Positions 26,570 through 35,831 of a stretch of 55,667 nucleotides of DNA are shown in pieces (position 1 is the first letter of the stretch; each line of letters starts with the position of its first letter). Where the stretch lies: NCBI GenBank assembly GCA_019639255.1, contig JAHBSF010000032.1:1-55667 (forward strand), read 5' to 3'. The notes below the pieces were generated by a model. It did no database searches. It had not been told where the DNA came from and was given only the letters and a program-made list of their open reading frames with translations. Source of the stretch: Acidobacteriota bacterium. Lineage in GTDB: Bacteria; Acidobacteriota; Blastocatellia; RBC074. The translations under genes were made by a program, and so were the position numbers.

Positions 26570-26675
26570 GATAAAAGAGAGATGACGGAACAAACTAAAA
26601 GAAACGAAAATTACCGAAAAGTTGAATATTTCCGTCTGTTCCGTCTTATTTCGTTTGTTCCGTTATCTCTCTTTT
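26570..26675. repeat. ACGGAA palindrome between divergent genes
   Basis: Left AAAAGAGAGATGACGGAACA, right TGTTCCGTTATCTCTCTTTT; AGAGATAAA is also repeated at the left edge. This is the clearest copy placed between divergent genes, where a terminator role is least expected. Confidence 0.9.
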
Positions 26676-26725
26676 GCATCAAAGTCTGCGCAGTATCGTC
26701 TCTCCATAGGGTATTATGTACCGGC

Positions 26726-27523
26726 ATGAAATCAACGCAATCATTAAAACAATCTATGACTGCATCAAAAAACTCAGCTTCCTCCCGCACCGTAAGGCTT
26801 GCGACCTACAACGTGCATAAATGTCAGGGGCTGGATCGCCGCGTAAGCCCGTCGCGCATAGTGGATGTCCTGCGGGAAATCGACGCCGATGTCGTCGCGC
26901 TTCAGGAAGTGCTTGCGATCGAGGGCGGGGCGCCGGAGGAAAATCAGGCGCGTTTTATCGCCGATGCTCTCGGTATGGATTACCGGCTGGGCGAAAACCG
27001 GCGCCTGCGCGGCGGCGCTTATGGCAACGCTGTTCTGAGCAGGCTGCCATTTGACCGCGCGCACAACTACGACCTGACTGTAAGCGGGCGCGAAGCGCGC
27101 GGCTCGCTGCGCACCGACGTTCGCCTCGGCGACGGGGTATTGCACGTCTTCAACGTGCATCTGGGGACGAGTTTTTTTGAACGCAGGCATCAGGCGCGAC
27201 GACTTGTAGACGGCGAGATACTCAACGGCGGCGAGCTTGGCGGTGCGCGCGTCGTGCTCGGGGATTTCAACGAATGGACGCGCGGGCTTGCGTCGCGGCT
27301 GCTCGAATCGCATTTTTCGGTCGCCGATCCGCGCCGGCATCTGAAGCGGTCGCGCACCTATCCGGGCGTGCTGCCTTTGCTGCATCTGGATCATATTTAT
27401 TTCGATAAGACGCTGCGCCTCGACAACCTGCATCTGCATCGCAGCCGGCGCTCGCTTGTAGCCTCGGATCACCTGCCGCTGGCAGCCGATTTCCGGCTGG
27501 GGGGAACAGAGACTCAGGTTTGA
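26726..27523 (+). CDS. Endonuclease/exonuclease/phosphatase family protein
   Basis: A 265-residue protein of the EEP superfamily: [19 protein letters not shown], metal Glu in [28 protein letters not shown] and the closing [10 protein letters not shown]. The family includes nucleases and phosphodiesterases, so the substrate is open. Start ATG 26726 follows the palindrome; a second ATG at 26756 is possible. Upstream translation of the same frame comes from the repeat and is not counted. Confidence 0.85.
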   Translation: MKSTQSLKQSMTASKNSASSRTVRLATYNVHKCQGLDRRVSPSRIVDVLREIDADVVALQEVLAIEGGAPEENQARFIADALGMDYRLGENRRLRGGAYGNAVLSRLPFDRAHNYDLTVSGREARGSLRTDVRLGDGVLHVFNVHLGTSFFERRHQARRLVDGEILNGGELGGARVVLGDFNEWTRGLASRLLESHFSVADPRRHLKRSRTYPGVLPLLHLDHIYFDKTLRLDNLHLHRSRRSLVASDHLPLAADFRLGGTETQV

Positions 27524-27625
27524 CACCTCCTCACCCCGATGGAATAATCCTCGACTTGCGTCCCGGTGCTCGCCGGAAGGCGCAGCAGTCCTGTTAATGT
27601 TTGTTGTCGAACGCTGAGCAAACCG

Positions 27626-28687
27626 ATGCGGTACATCATCCACGGTGCGGGAGCGGTCGGGAGTCTGGTCGGGGGAATGCTCGCCGAGGGGGGCGCCGAA
27701 GTCGTTCTCGTTGCGCGCCCCGCTCACGCTGAAGCCGTAAACGCCGGCGGCCTCGTCATCCGTTCGCGCAGCGGCGACCGCGTCGTCAGGAACCTCTCCG
27801 CCGTCGTTGCGCCCGAGCATATCGAACCGAAACCGGACGATGTCATTCTGCTTGCGGTAAAGACGGGGCAGACGGCTTCCAGCGTGCAGGCGCTGCGCGA
27901 TGTTTTTTCCGAAGAGACGCCGATCGTTTGTTTGCAAAACGGGATTCGCAACGAAGAGTTCGCCGCGCGGCGATTCCTGCGCGTCTACGGCGGAATGGCG
28001 GGCATCAGTGCGACTCTCGTAGCGCCCGGCGTGGTATCGCAGACGCTGGATCTGAAAATCGCTCTCGGAAATTATCCGCGCGGCGTCGACGGTCTCGTGC
28101 GGGAGATTGCGGCGGATATGGAGCGCGGCGGGTTCAAGGCGACGACGCACGAATCGGTCATGGCGGTCAAATGGAGCAAGCTGCTGCTCAATCTCAATAA
28201 CGCCACGCTTGCCGTCATCGACTCCTGGGTGCAGCTTGCGCGCGTCACGCCCGCCGTCAGCCGTTTTATGGCCGAAGTGCAGGAAGAGGGCCGTCACGTT
28301 CTGGATGTAGCCGGCATCTCGCTCGAAGATCCCGACAACCCTTACGACCTGCCGTCAAACATCGCCTCGCTGCGCGCCGTGACTGAAGATGTGGAAAAAA
28401 TCCATCAGGCGCACGCTCTCGATTACGATCTGCGGACATACCCTTCCACCTGGGTGGACCTGAAGGCCAGGCGCGGCGAAACCGAAGCCGGATACTTTAA
28501 CGGCGAGATAATACTTCTGGGCGAAAAACACGCGCTGCCCACACCCTACAACTCGACACTGCTGCAAACCGTCGAAGAAATGGCCGCAGGCGGCGCCGAG
28601 CCGGGCCGCTATACGATCGACGACCTCGCCGCAATGGTCGAGCAGCGCCGCCTGAAGATCTATCACGAACAACTCGATCCCGCCTGA
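27626..28687 (+). CDS. panE: Ketopantoate reductase family protein
   Basis: A 353-residue NADPH-dependent reductase. The N-terminus has the Rossmann motif YIIHGAGAVGSLVGGML; LQNGIRNEE and the catalytic Lys in VMAVKWSKLLLN follow. The canonical reaction is reduction of 2-dehydropantoate to pantoate in CoA synthesis, but PanE paralogs are common and this copy is longer than classical ones (about 300 residues), so the symbol is tentative. The start follows a weak ribosome site. Confidence 0.75.
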   Translation: MRYIIHGAGAVGSLVGGMLAEGGAEVVLVARPAHAEAVNAGGLVIRSRSGDRVVRNLSAVVAPEHIEPKPDDVILLAVKTGQTASSVQALRDVFSEETPIVCLQNGIRNEEFAARRFLRVYGGMAGISATLVAPGVVSQTLDLKIALGNYPRGVDGLVREIAADMERGGFKATTHESVMAVKWSKLLLNLNNATLAVIDSWVQLARVTPAVSRFMAEVQEEGRHVLDVAGISLEDPDNPYDLPSNIASLRAVTEDVEKIHQAHALDYDLRTYPSTWVDLKARRGETEAGYFNGEIILLGEKHALPTPYNSTLLQTVEEMAAGGAEPGRYTIDDLAAMVEQRRLKIYHEQLDPA

Positions 28688-28760
28688 GATCGAACCTTTT
28701 CCGCCCGCAGTGCATCTGAATGTGCGGCCTTTAAGCGTGCGCCGGGGAAGAGAGGGAGTA

Positions 28761-29267
28761 TTGAAGGAAAAGCTGGTTCGACTCTCGGTAGTGTTGATGC
28801 TCAGTGCGGCTGCGGTGGGCGCGCAACCGGCGTTGTCCTTGCGCGCAATCGACGGCCGTACGGTCAATCTTGCGGATGAGCGGGGCAATGTCGTAGTGCT
28901 TGCATTCGGCGCAACGTGGGCTCCGCTTGCGAGCAAGGAACTGCCTGCTTTACAGGGACTTGCGGATAAATACGCAGGCCTCGGCGCGACCTTCTACTGG
29001 GTAAGCATCAATTCGGCCAAACAGGGCGCGCGCAACTATGCGTCGGACGCCGATCTTCAGGCGTTTGCTGCGCGGCACGGACTGAAGGTCGGAGTGCTGC
29101 GCGACCCGGATCAGGCGGCTTATCGAGCGCTCGGGTTGACGGGATTGCCCGGTATGGTTGTTCTGGACAAATCCGGGCAGATTGCGCACCGGCACATCGG
29201 GTTTGATCCGGGCCGCGCCGAGAGCTTCGGCGAAGTGGATCGCGTGATCGGCGGGCTGATCAGGTAA
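28761..29267 (+). CDS. Exported TlpA-like redoxin lacking the active-site cysteines
   Basis: A 168-residue protein from TTG 28761 (GAGAGGGAG upstream) with signal peptide LVRLSVVLMLSAAAVG-AQP. The thioredoxin-fold pattern of TlpA/ResA proteins is clear (NVVVLAFGATWAPLASKELP, LGLTGLPGMVVLDKSGQI with the cis-Pro loop). The WCxxC site is replaced by WAPLAS, so no thiol redox chemistry at that position is possible. It may be a binding protein. An ATG at 28710 is an alternative start without a good site. Confidence 0.75.
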   Translation: MKEKLVRLSVVLMLSAAAVGAQPALSLRAIDGRTVNLADERGNVVVLAFGATWAPLASKELPALQGLADKYAGLGATFYWVSINSAKQGARNYASDADLQAFAARHGLKVGVLRDPDQAAYRALGLTGLPGMVVLDKSGQIAHRHIGFDPGRAESFGEVDRVIGGLIR

Positions 29268-29369
29268 GAAACCACTGAAACCACGGAATACACTGAATAG
29301 ACGGAAAGGCCGGAAGAGCATGATGTTTTCCGGCCTTTGCGTGTATTCAGTGTATTCCGTGGTTTTTGC

Positions 29370-29372
<3 letters not shown>
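29268..29372. repeat. ACGGAA palindrome, ACCACGGAATACACTGAAT subtype, stop-to-stop
   Basis: AAACCACGGAATACACTGAA pairs with the right end; the tip is AAGGCCGGAA/TTCCGGCCTT. It spans exactly the gap between the two convergent stop codons. Confidence 0.9.
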
Positions 29373-30242
<870 letters not shown>

Positions 30243-30251
30243 AATGTATGC

Positions 30252-30869
30252 TTACCAGGTGCGAATCGTTTTGATCAGAGGCCCGAAGCCCTTAGGAAAG
30301 TGGGTTTCGAGCAGAGAGATATCCTGTGCAAGTCTTTGTGCGGCGGCGGTTGCGCATCGTTTTTCCAGTTCCAACGTAGGGCGTTCCGTTTGATAGACAG
30401 CGTATTTCAGGCGATTTCGATACATAGTATTGCGCTTCCGCTCTTCTGTTTGGAGCCACGCTGCTTCGGATCCTCGCGTATCAGTACCACAGAGGTACCA
30501 GGCTTCAATCGAGGGAACTGCCAGGCCGATAGCAATCTTCAGGGAATCCGACGATAGTTGTTTTTGCTCGCGTTCAACGATATCACGCAGGCAACACAAC
30601 CGGCAATCAGCATAACGACTGCCGGCCTGCTCGTGGTCCGGATGATGAATGGGGGAGGAGTCGGCATCGGTAACGACGACCAATGCTTCCGTCTCCGTCG
30701 AGAACATCAGGTGACGAATCACCTTCGACAGGTTATTTCGGAGGAATGGCCAGCCGCGACTTTCCAGCGGCGGTGAAATCGGCTCCGTTGGACGCCCGAG
30801 GATCGCCTCGACGAGAATTCGAACGGCGCCTTCGTCTGCGGGTGATTCGCCGAAAACCGACAGTTTCAT
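30252..30869 (-). CDS. Toprim-like partner of an OLD-type ATPase
   Basis: A 205-residue protein. An acidic N-terminal motif (GESPADEGAVRILVEAILG) and a TDAD pair (EALVVVTDADSSP) fit a Toprim-like/DUF4276-type metal-dependent nuclease; IGLAVPSIEAWYLC is a further family-like block. The ATG at 30869 overlaps the stop of the ATPase gene (ATGA), so translation is coupled and the two proteins very likely act together. Such ATPase plus Toprim pairs are typical of phage-defence modules. Exact family is not certain. Confidence 0.65.
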   Translation of the reverse strand: MKLSVFGESPADEGAVRILVEAILGRPTEPISPPLESRGWPFLRNNLSKVIRHLMFSTETEALVVVTDADSSPIHHPDHEQAGSRYADCRLCCLRDIVEREQKQLSSDSLKIAIGLAVPSIEAWYLCGTDTRGSEAAWLQTEERKRNTMYRNRLKYAVYQTERPTLELEKRCATAAAQRLAQDISLLETHFPKGFGPLIKTIRTW

Positions 30870-31864
30870 ATGCGAGTCGGAACCCCGCCCAGGATTCCCG
30901 AGTACCATATCTCCCCGAGTTGCGAACCATGCAGTAATTCATCTATGTACGGCTGCTCGCTCAGTCGGTCGAAACGCACATCGAGTCCCTCTTTATGCGC
31001 AATGACGATTTCCTCAGGATGATCGCGATAAAGATCGAGCAGATATGGCGAATGCGTTGTAGCTATGACCTGCACCGGTTGACGGTCGTCATCAATCCCT
31101 TCCGGATAGCTCAGTCGATAAAGCGCGTCCTGCACGTCGCGCAACAGACGCGGATGAATGCCGCGATCCGGTTCCTCCAGACAAACTACGGCCGGGGGAT
31201 CGGGCAAATATGCCAGCGTCATAAGCGCCAGCGCCAGCAGCGTGCCTTGGGAGATGTCGGCAGCCGCTATGCTGTAGCGGCCCTCTCGCGTTCTGAGCGA
31301 AAAAGCCCTCATTCCCTGCTGCGGGGTACTGAACAGTATGCGATCAAATTCCGGCAGCCAGCGCCCCAGAGCTTCATTGAGAGCCTCGAACCTCTCCGGG
31401 TTTTCATCTCGAAGTCGGTCGAGGACGCTTACCAGCCCAGAGCCGTCTTCGCCGATCTCCGTGTAAGGGTTGAGCGTCACAGATGCAGCGATTGCTTGCG
31501 GGTTGAGCGAGTAGATTCTCGTTCGGGCGAGCGCCGTATCGATATCCGCAAAAGTCGGCATTTCCCCTGAGTATCTGACCTGCGGGGGCGAGTTGTCGGA
31601 ACGCCAGCAGACCTGCCTCGCAACTTTAACGTTCCCATAGGTGAGATCGAATATGATCTCGATAGTTTCCTCGTCCATCCCGCGTTTGCTTGCGGTGACG
31701 GATTGTAAATAAAAATGGCTCTCAGGGCGGCTCGTAGCCTGAATTCCCTTCAACGCCGTACTCTTCCCGCTCCCGTTCGGCCCGATAATCAGCGTAAATC
31801 TCCCGAGCGGCAGCGTCGCGTCGCGCAAAGCCTTGAAGTTCTTGAAATGAACCGATTCGATCAT
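30866..31864 (-). CDS. OLD/RecF-like AAA ATPase of a putative defence pair
   Basis: A 332-residue ABC-class ATPase: Walker A LIIGPNGSGKS after VHFKNFKALRDATLPLG, signature-like ISQGTLLALALMTLAYL, Walker B AVVCLEEPDRGIHPRLL and switch His in ATTHSPYLLD. There is no long coiled coil, so it belongs to the compact AAA_15/AAA_21 group found in OLD-like and abortive-infection systems. It overlaps the Toprim-like gene by 4 bp. An intrinsic link to DNA ends or phage sensing is inferred from the family, not seen. Confidence 0.8.
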   Translation of the reverse strand: MIESVHFKNFKALRDATLPLGRFTLIIGPNGSGKSTALKGIQATSRPESHFYLQSVTASKRGMDEETIEIIFDLTYGNVKVARQVCWRSDNSPPQVRYSGEMPTFADIDTALARTRIYSLNPQAIAASVTLNPYTEIGEDGSGLVSVLDRLRDENPERFEALNEALGRWLPEFDRILFSTPQQGMRAFSLRTREGRYSIAAADISQGTLLALALMTLAYLPDPPAVVCLEEPDRGIHPRLLRDVQDALYRLSYPEGIDDDRQPVQVIATTHSPYLLDLYRDHPEEIVIAHKEGLDVRFDRLSEQPYIDELLHGSQLGEIWYSGILGGVPTRI

Positions 31865-31953
31865 AAATACCCCCGATCAGTGCAGGCAAAGCAGAAGTCT
31901 CAGCGCAGCCGTAATTATAGCTCCCGGCCAATTTCTGGCAACAGAGCCGCAGT

Positions 31954-31982
31954 TTGGCAAAGCATTCGCCCTATTGTAAGAT
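31954..31982 (+). promoter_or_regulatory. Candidate sigma-70 promoter of the acyl-CoA dehydrogenase gene
   Basis: TTGGCA, a 17-bp spacer and TAAGAT, about 100 bp before the start codon. Both boxes are close to consensus. Confidence 0.6.
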
Positions 31983-32085
31983 GAACGCGCTGTTTTCCTC
32001 GCATTTTCGCGATCATTTCAGCGCCGAATTCATTGGATGATTTATTGATTTATCGACAGTAATCGTAATCGAAGGAGCTTCCACA

Positions 32086-33267
32086 ATGGTGCAAAGACAA
32101 TCCGATGTTGACCCGTCATCGCCTCAGGCGCTCACGCAGTTGACCGAAGAAGAACGCCTTTTTGCCGCAAGCGTTCGCGAATTCGCCGAAGCCGAGATCA
32201 AACCTTACGTCCGCGAAATGGACGCCGAAAGCCGACTCAAACCCGAAATAATCCAAAAATGCTTCGAACTCGGACTGATGAGCATAGAACCGCCCGAGGA
32301 GTACGGCGGCTCGGGCGGCACATTCTTTATGGCCTGCCTCGCCATTGAGGAACTCGCCCGCGTAGATCCGTCGGTGAGCGTATTCGTCGATGTCAACAAT
32401 ACCCTGGTCCTGAATGCATTCATGCGCTGGGGAACCGAGGAACAGAAGCAGAAGTTTATGCCCCGGCTCGCCAAAGATACCGTCGGCGCTTACGCCCTGA
32501 GCGAGGCCGCATCCGGATCGGATGCCTTTGCGCTTCAGACGCGCGCCGCCGATGCCGGCGATCATTACGTGCTCAACGGCCGCAAGCTCTGGATCACGAA
32601 TTCGCTCGAAGCCGGACTCTTTCTGCTGTTTGCCAACGTCGATCCGGCCAGGGGCTACAAGGGCATTACCGCGTTCATCGTGGAAAAGGATGCGCCGGGT
32701 TTTTCCGTAGGTCACAAGGAAGACAAACTCGGCATACGCGCTTCATCAACATGCGAACTGATACTCGAAGACTGCCGCGTGCCGAAGGAAAACGTCATCG
32801 GCGAGGTCGGGAAGGGTTACAAGATCGCAATCGAGACGCTGAACGAAGGCCGTATAGGAATCGGGGCGCAGATGCTCGGACTTGCGCGCGGAGCCTATGA
32901 ATGCGCGCTCGCTTATACGAAAGAGCGCAAACAGTTCGGGCAGGCGATTTCCGAATTTCAGGGCGTGCAGTTCCAGCTTGCCGAGATGGCGACCGAAATC
33001 GAGGCCGTGCGGCTGATGGTGTACAACGCGGCGCGCCTGAAAGATGCAGGCCAGCCGTTCATCAAACAGGCGGCGATGGCAAAGCTCTATGCGTCGCTGG
33101 CTGCGGAGCGCATCGCCTCGCGCGCCGTAGAACTTTACGGCGGCTACGGGTATACGAAGGACTATCCGGTAGAGAAATTCTACCGCGACTCGAAGATCGG
33201 CCAGATCTACGAGGGAACATCAAACATGCAGCGTCAGACGATCGCCAGGATGCTGCTGGCGGAGTAG
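32086..33267 (+). CDS. Acyl-CoA dehydrogenase
   Basis: A 393-residue FAD enzyme that would oxidise acyl-CoA to enoyl-CoA. Features: helical N-terminal domain, YALSEAASGSD and WITNSLEAGLF flavin-binding segments, RKQFGQAISEFQ, GGYGYTKDYPVEKFYRDSKI and the catalytic Glu in IYEGTSNMQRQ. It most resembles short- or branched-chain enzymes, so fatty or amino-acid breakdown is likely. The ATG at 32086 has GAAGGAGC upstream; a good promoter stands about 100 bp before. Confidence 0.93.
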   Translation: MVQRQSDVDPSSPQALTQLTEEERLFAASVREFAEAEIKPYVREMDAESRLKPEIIQKCFELGLMSIEPPEEYGGSGGTFFMACLAIEELARVDPSVSVFVDVNNTLVLNAFMRWGTEEQKQKFMPRLAKDTVGAYALSEAASGSDAFALQTRAADAGDHYVLNGRKLWITNSLEAGLFLLFANVDPARGYKGITAFIVEKDAPGFSVGHKEDKLGIRASSTCELILEDCRVPKENVIGEVGKGYKIAIETLNEGRIGIGAQMLGLARGAYECALAYTKERKQFGQAISEFQGVQFQLAEMATEIEAVRLMVYNAARLKDAGQPFIKQAAMAKLYASLAAERIASRAVELYGGYGYTKDYPVEKFYRDSKIGQIYEGTSNMQRQTIARMLLAE

Positions 33268-33275
33268 GTGAAAGT

Positions 33276-33384
33276 AAGAGAGATAACGGAACAAACGGAA
33301 ATATTCGGAATAAACGAAAAGAACATAACCATAGTTTTCTTTTCGTTTATTCCGAATATTTCCGTTTGTTCCGTTATCTCTCTT
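33276..33384. repeat. ACGGAA palindrome, perfect 48-bp arms
   Basis: 33276-33323 is the exact reverse complement of 33337-33384 with a 13-nt loop. It contains an internal TATTCGGAATA not seen in other copies yet matched on both arms. A T5 run follows. Confidence 0.97.
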
Positions 33385-33403
33385 TTTCCCAGAGGGAGCG
33401 AGA

Positions 33404-35758
33404 GTGAACTACGAAGCGGCGCTCGGTGCGGCGGATCATCTTTCGGGGCTCAACGACGGGCAGCGCGATGCGGCATCGACCGCAGAGGGGCCGGTGCTTA
33501 TTCTGGCGGGGGCGGGCAGCGGCAAGACGCGCGTCATCACGCACCGCATCGCGCATCTGATTGAAAGCTGCGGCGTGCGGCCCGAAAGCATACTCGCCGT
33601 TACGTTCACCAACAAGGCGGCGGGCGAGATGAAGGAGCGCGTCGAAAAGCTTCTTGCCGGGTATTATGCGCGCGGCGGAAGGTCGGGCGCGCCGCTTCTG
33701 TCAACCTTTCATTCCCTGTGCGTGCGGATACTGAGGCGGGACATAGAGCGCCTCGAACGCAACTACACCCGGGCATTCACCATCTACGACGCCGACGATC
33801 AGGAGCGTCTGGTCAAGGCGATCATCAAGGATCTGGGTCTTGACGACCGCGGAATCACTCCGCGACTTGCGCGCAGCGCCATCAGCGGCGCGAAAAATCG
33901 CGGGCAGGACCCGCAGGCTTATGCCGCAAAAGCCGACTGGGTAGATGAAAAGCGGGAACAGCTTGCGCGCATTTACGGTGTATACGAGCAGCGTCTCGAA
34001 GCCTCAAACGCGCTGGATTTCGACGATCTGCTGATACGCGCGGTGCAGTTGTTGAGAAAGTCCGAAGATGTGCGCCGGTATTATCACGAGCGGTTTCGCC
34101 ACGTGATGATCGACGAGTTTCAGGACACCAACGGCATACAGTACGCGCTTGCGCGGTTGATAGTCGAGGGGGATGCGGCGCTGAATCTGAAGGCGCGGCC
34201 CGAGGATTTCTGGAGCAATCGCAGCCTGTGCGTAGTGGGCGACGAGAGCCAGTCGATTTACGGCTGGCGCGGATCGGATTTCAAGATCATTCTCGGCTTC
34301 GAGCAGGATTTTCCGGGCACGAAAGTAGTCAAGCTCGAAGACAACTACCGCTCGACGCGCCGCATTCTGGACGCCGCCAATCACGTGATTGCAAAAAATA
34401 CGGAGCGCTTCGACAAGGAATTGCGCGCCAATTCGGGCGAGGGCGAAAATCTCCGCTACGCCCAACTGCAGGATGCCGAGAGTGAAGCACGCTGGGTAAT
34501 AGGAAGAATCGAGGATCACCTGCTGCGCGACGCGAAGGCGCGCGCTGCGGTGCTTTATCGCACCAATGCGCAGTCGCGCGTATTTGAAGAAGCGTGTCTG
34601 AGGTCCGGACTTGCCTATAACATAGTCGGCGGGTTCAGGTTTTATGAGCGCGCCGAAGTCAAAGACGTAATCGCGTATCTGAAGCTGGCGGTCAACGCGC
34701 AGGATTCGATGTCGCTGCTGCGCGTGATAAATACGCCGACGCGCGGAATCGGCAAATCCACGATCGACGACATAGAGCGCCGGTCGAGGGATTACGGCGT
34801 CTCGCACTGGGAAACGATTGCGATAGTCATAGAGCAGAACCTGCTGCCGCCGCGCGCCGTAGCTGCGCTGAGGTCGTTTCGCGAAATCATTCAGGGGCTG
34901 GCGGCGAAGACCTCGACCGAGCGGTTGTCGGAAGTCGTGAAGGCCGCAGTCATAGATACGGGGTACGAGCGCGCGCTGAAGGAAGAGAACAACGACGAAG
35001 CCGAAGCGCGGCTGGCGAACCTGGAAGAGCTTGTGAGCGCCGCGGTCGAAGGCGAGCGGCAGGGCGAGACGCTGAGGGACTTTCTGGACCACGCGGCGCT
35101 TGTAGCGGATACGGATGAATACAAGGCTTCGGCGCAGGTAACATTGATGACGATGCACGCGGCGAAGGGGCTTGAATTTCCGATAGTGTTTATCGTCGGT
35201 CTGGAGGAAGGGCTGTTTCCGAATCCGCGCGCGAACGATAAACAGTCGGAGATGGAAGAAGAAAGGCGGCTTTGTTACGTGGCGATTACGCGTGCGGAAA
35301 GGCATCTGTATCTTTCGCACGCCACGTTGCGGCGCGTATACGGCGAGCAGATGCCGACGCAGCCCTCGCGTTTTCTGAACGAGTTTCCGCCGAGGTTGAT
35401 AGAGGATATGTCGCCTGCGCCGAGTTGGCTGGGCCGCGGCGGCGGACACGGCGAAGCGCGGCGGACGAGCAATTACCAGGGAAGGACGTATAATAACGCC
35501 GACAGCGTGCGCGAATTTTTCTCGCGAAAGAGTGGGCAGAATACGCCGAAACCTTCGGGTTCAAAGCCGCGTAAAGAGGCGGTCGGCGGATCGGGACTTC
35601 AGCCCGGTGTGCGCGTACGGCACTCAAAATACGGGCAGGGGCTGATCGTCAGGCGCGAGGGCGAGGGCGAGAATGCCAAGCTGACGGTCAGGTTTCCCGG
35701 CTACGGCGACAAGAAGCTGATAGAGAAATACGCGGGACTGGAGATTCTGCGAGGGTGA
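33404..35758 (+). CDS. pcrA: UvrD/PcrA-type DNA helicase
   Basis: A 784-residue superfamily 1A 3'-5' helicase. Motif I is LAGAGSGKTRVI, Ia TFTNKAAGEMKERV, II MIDEFQD, III GDESQSIYGWRGSD, IV NYRST, V TMHAAKGLEFPIV and VI YVAITRAE. The C-terminus carries the Tudor-like segment VRHSKYGQGLIVRREGEGEN typical of PcrA and UvrD. It would act in repair and replication restart. The GTG at 33404 has AGAGGGAGCGAG upstream. Confidence 0.93.
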   Translation: MNYEAALGAADHLSGLNDGQRDAASTAEGPVLILAGAGSGKTRVITHRIAHLIESCGVRPESILAVTFTNKAAGEMKERVEKLLAGYYARGGRSGAPLLSTFHSLCVRILRRDIERLERNYTRAFTIYDADDQERLVKAIIKDLGLDDRGITPRLARSAISGAKNRGQDPQAYAAKADWVDEKREQLARIYGVYEQRLEASNALDFDDLLIRAVQLLRKSEDVRRYYHERFRHVMIDEFQDTNGIQYALARLIVEGDAALNLKARPEDFWSNRSLCVVGDESQSIYGWRGSDFKIILGFEQDFPGTKVVKLEDNYRSTRRILDAANHVIAKNTERFDKELRANSGEGENLRYAQLQDAESEARWVIGRIEDHLLRDAKARAAVLYRTNAQSRVFEEACLRSGLAYNIVGGFRFYERAEVKDVIAYLKLAVNAQDSMSLLRVINTPTRGIGKSTIDDIERRSRDYGVSHWETIAIVIEQNLLPPRAVAALRSFREIIQGLAAKTSTERLSEVVKAAVIDTGYERALKEENNDEAEARLANLEELVSAAVEGERQGETLRDFLDHAALVADTDEYKASAQVTLMTMHAAKGLEFPIVFIVGLEEGLFPNPRANDKQSEMEEERRLCYVAITRAERHLYLSHATLRRVYGEQMPTQPSRFLNEFPPRLIEDMSPAPSWLGRGGGHGEARRTSNYQGRTYNNADSVREFFSRKSGQNTPKPSGSKPRKEAVGGSGLQPGVRVRHSKYGQGLIVRREGEGENAKLTVRFPGYGDKKLIEKYAGLEILRG

Positions 35759-35815
35759 GGAGAGAACACGGAATGCACGGAAAACAGGACGCGGAAAGCG
35801 CGGAAACAGGCGCGT
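35758..35815. repeat. Half copy of the ACGGAA palindrome family
   Basis: Purine-rich ACACGGAATGCACGGAAAAC then GACGCGGAAAGCGCGGAAAC, no complementary arm, between the helicase and rimO genes. Confidence 0.6.
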
Positions 35816-35831
35816 GCATGAGTGAATATGC

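Noticed and set aside
26582-26725. N-terminal extensions reading [15 protein letters not shown] in several frames beside palindromes
   Set aside because: They are translations of the repeat arms without ribosome sites; kept only for the VWA and M61-like genes, where the start codon and frame support them.
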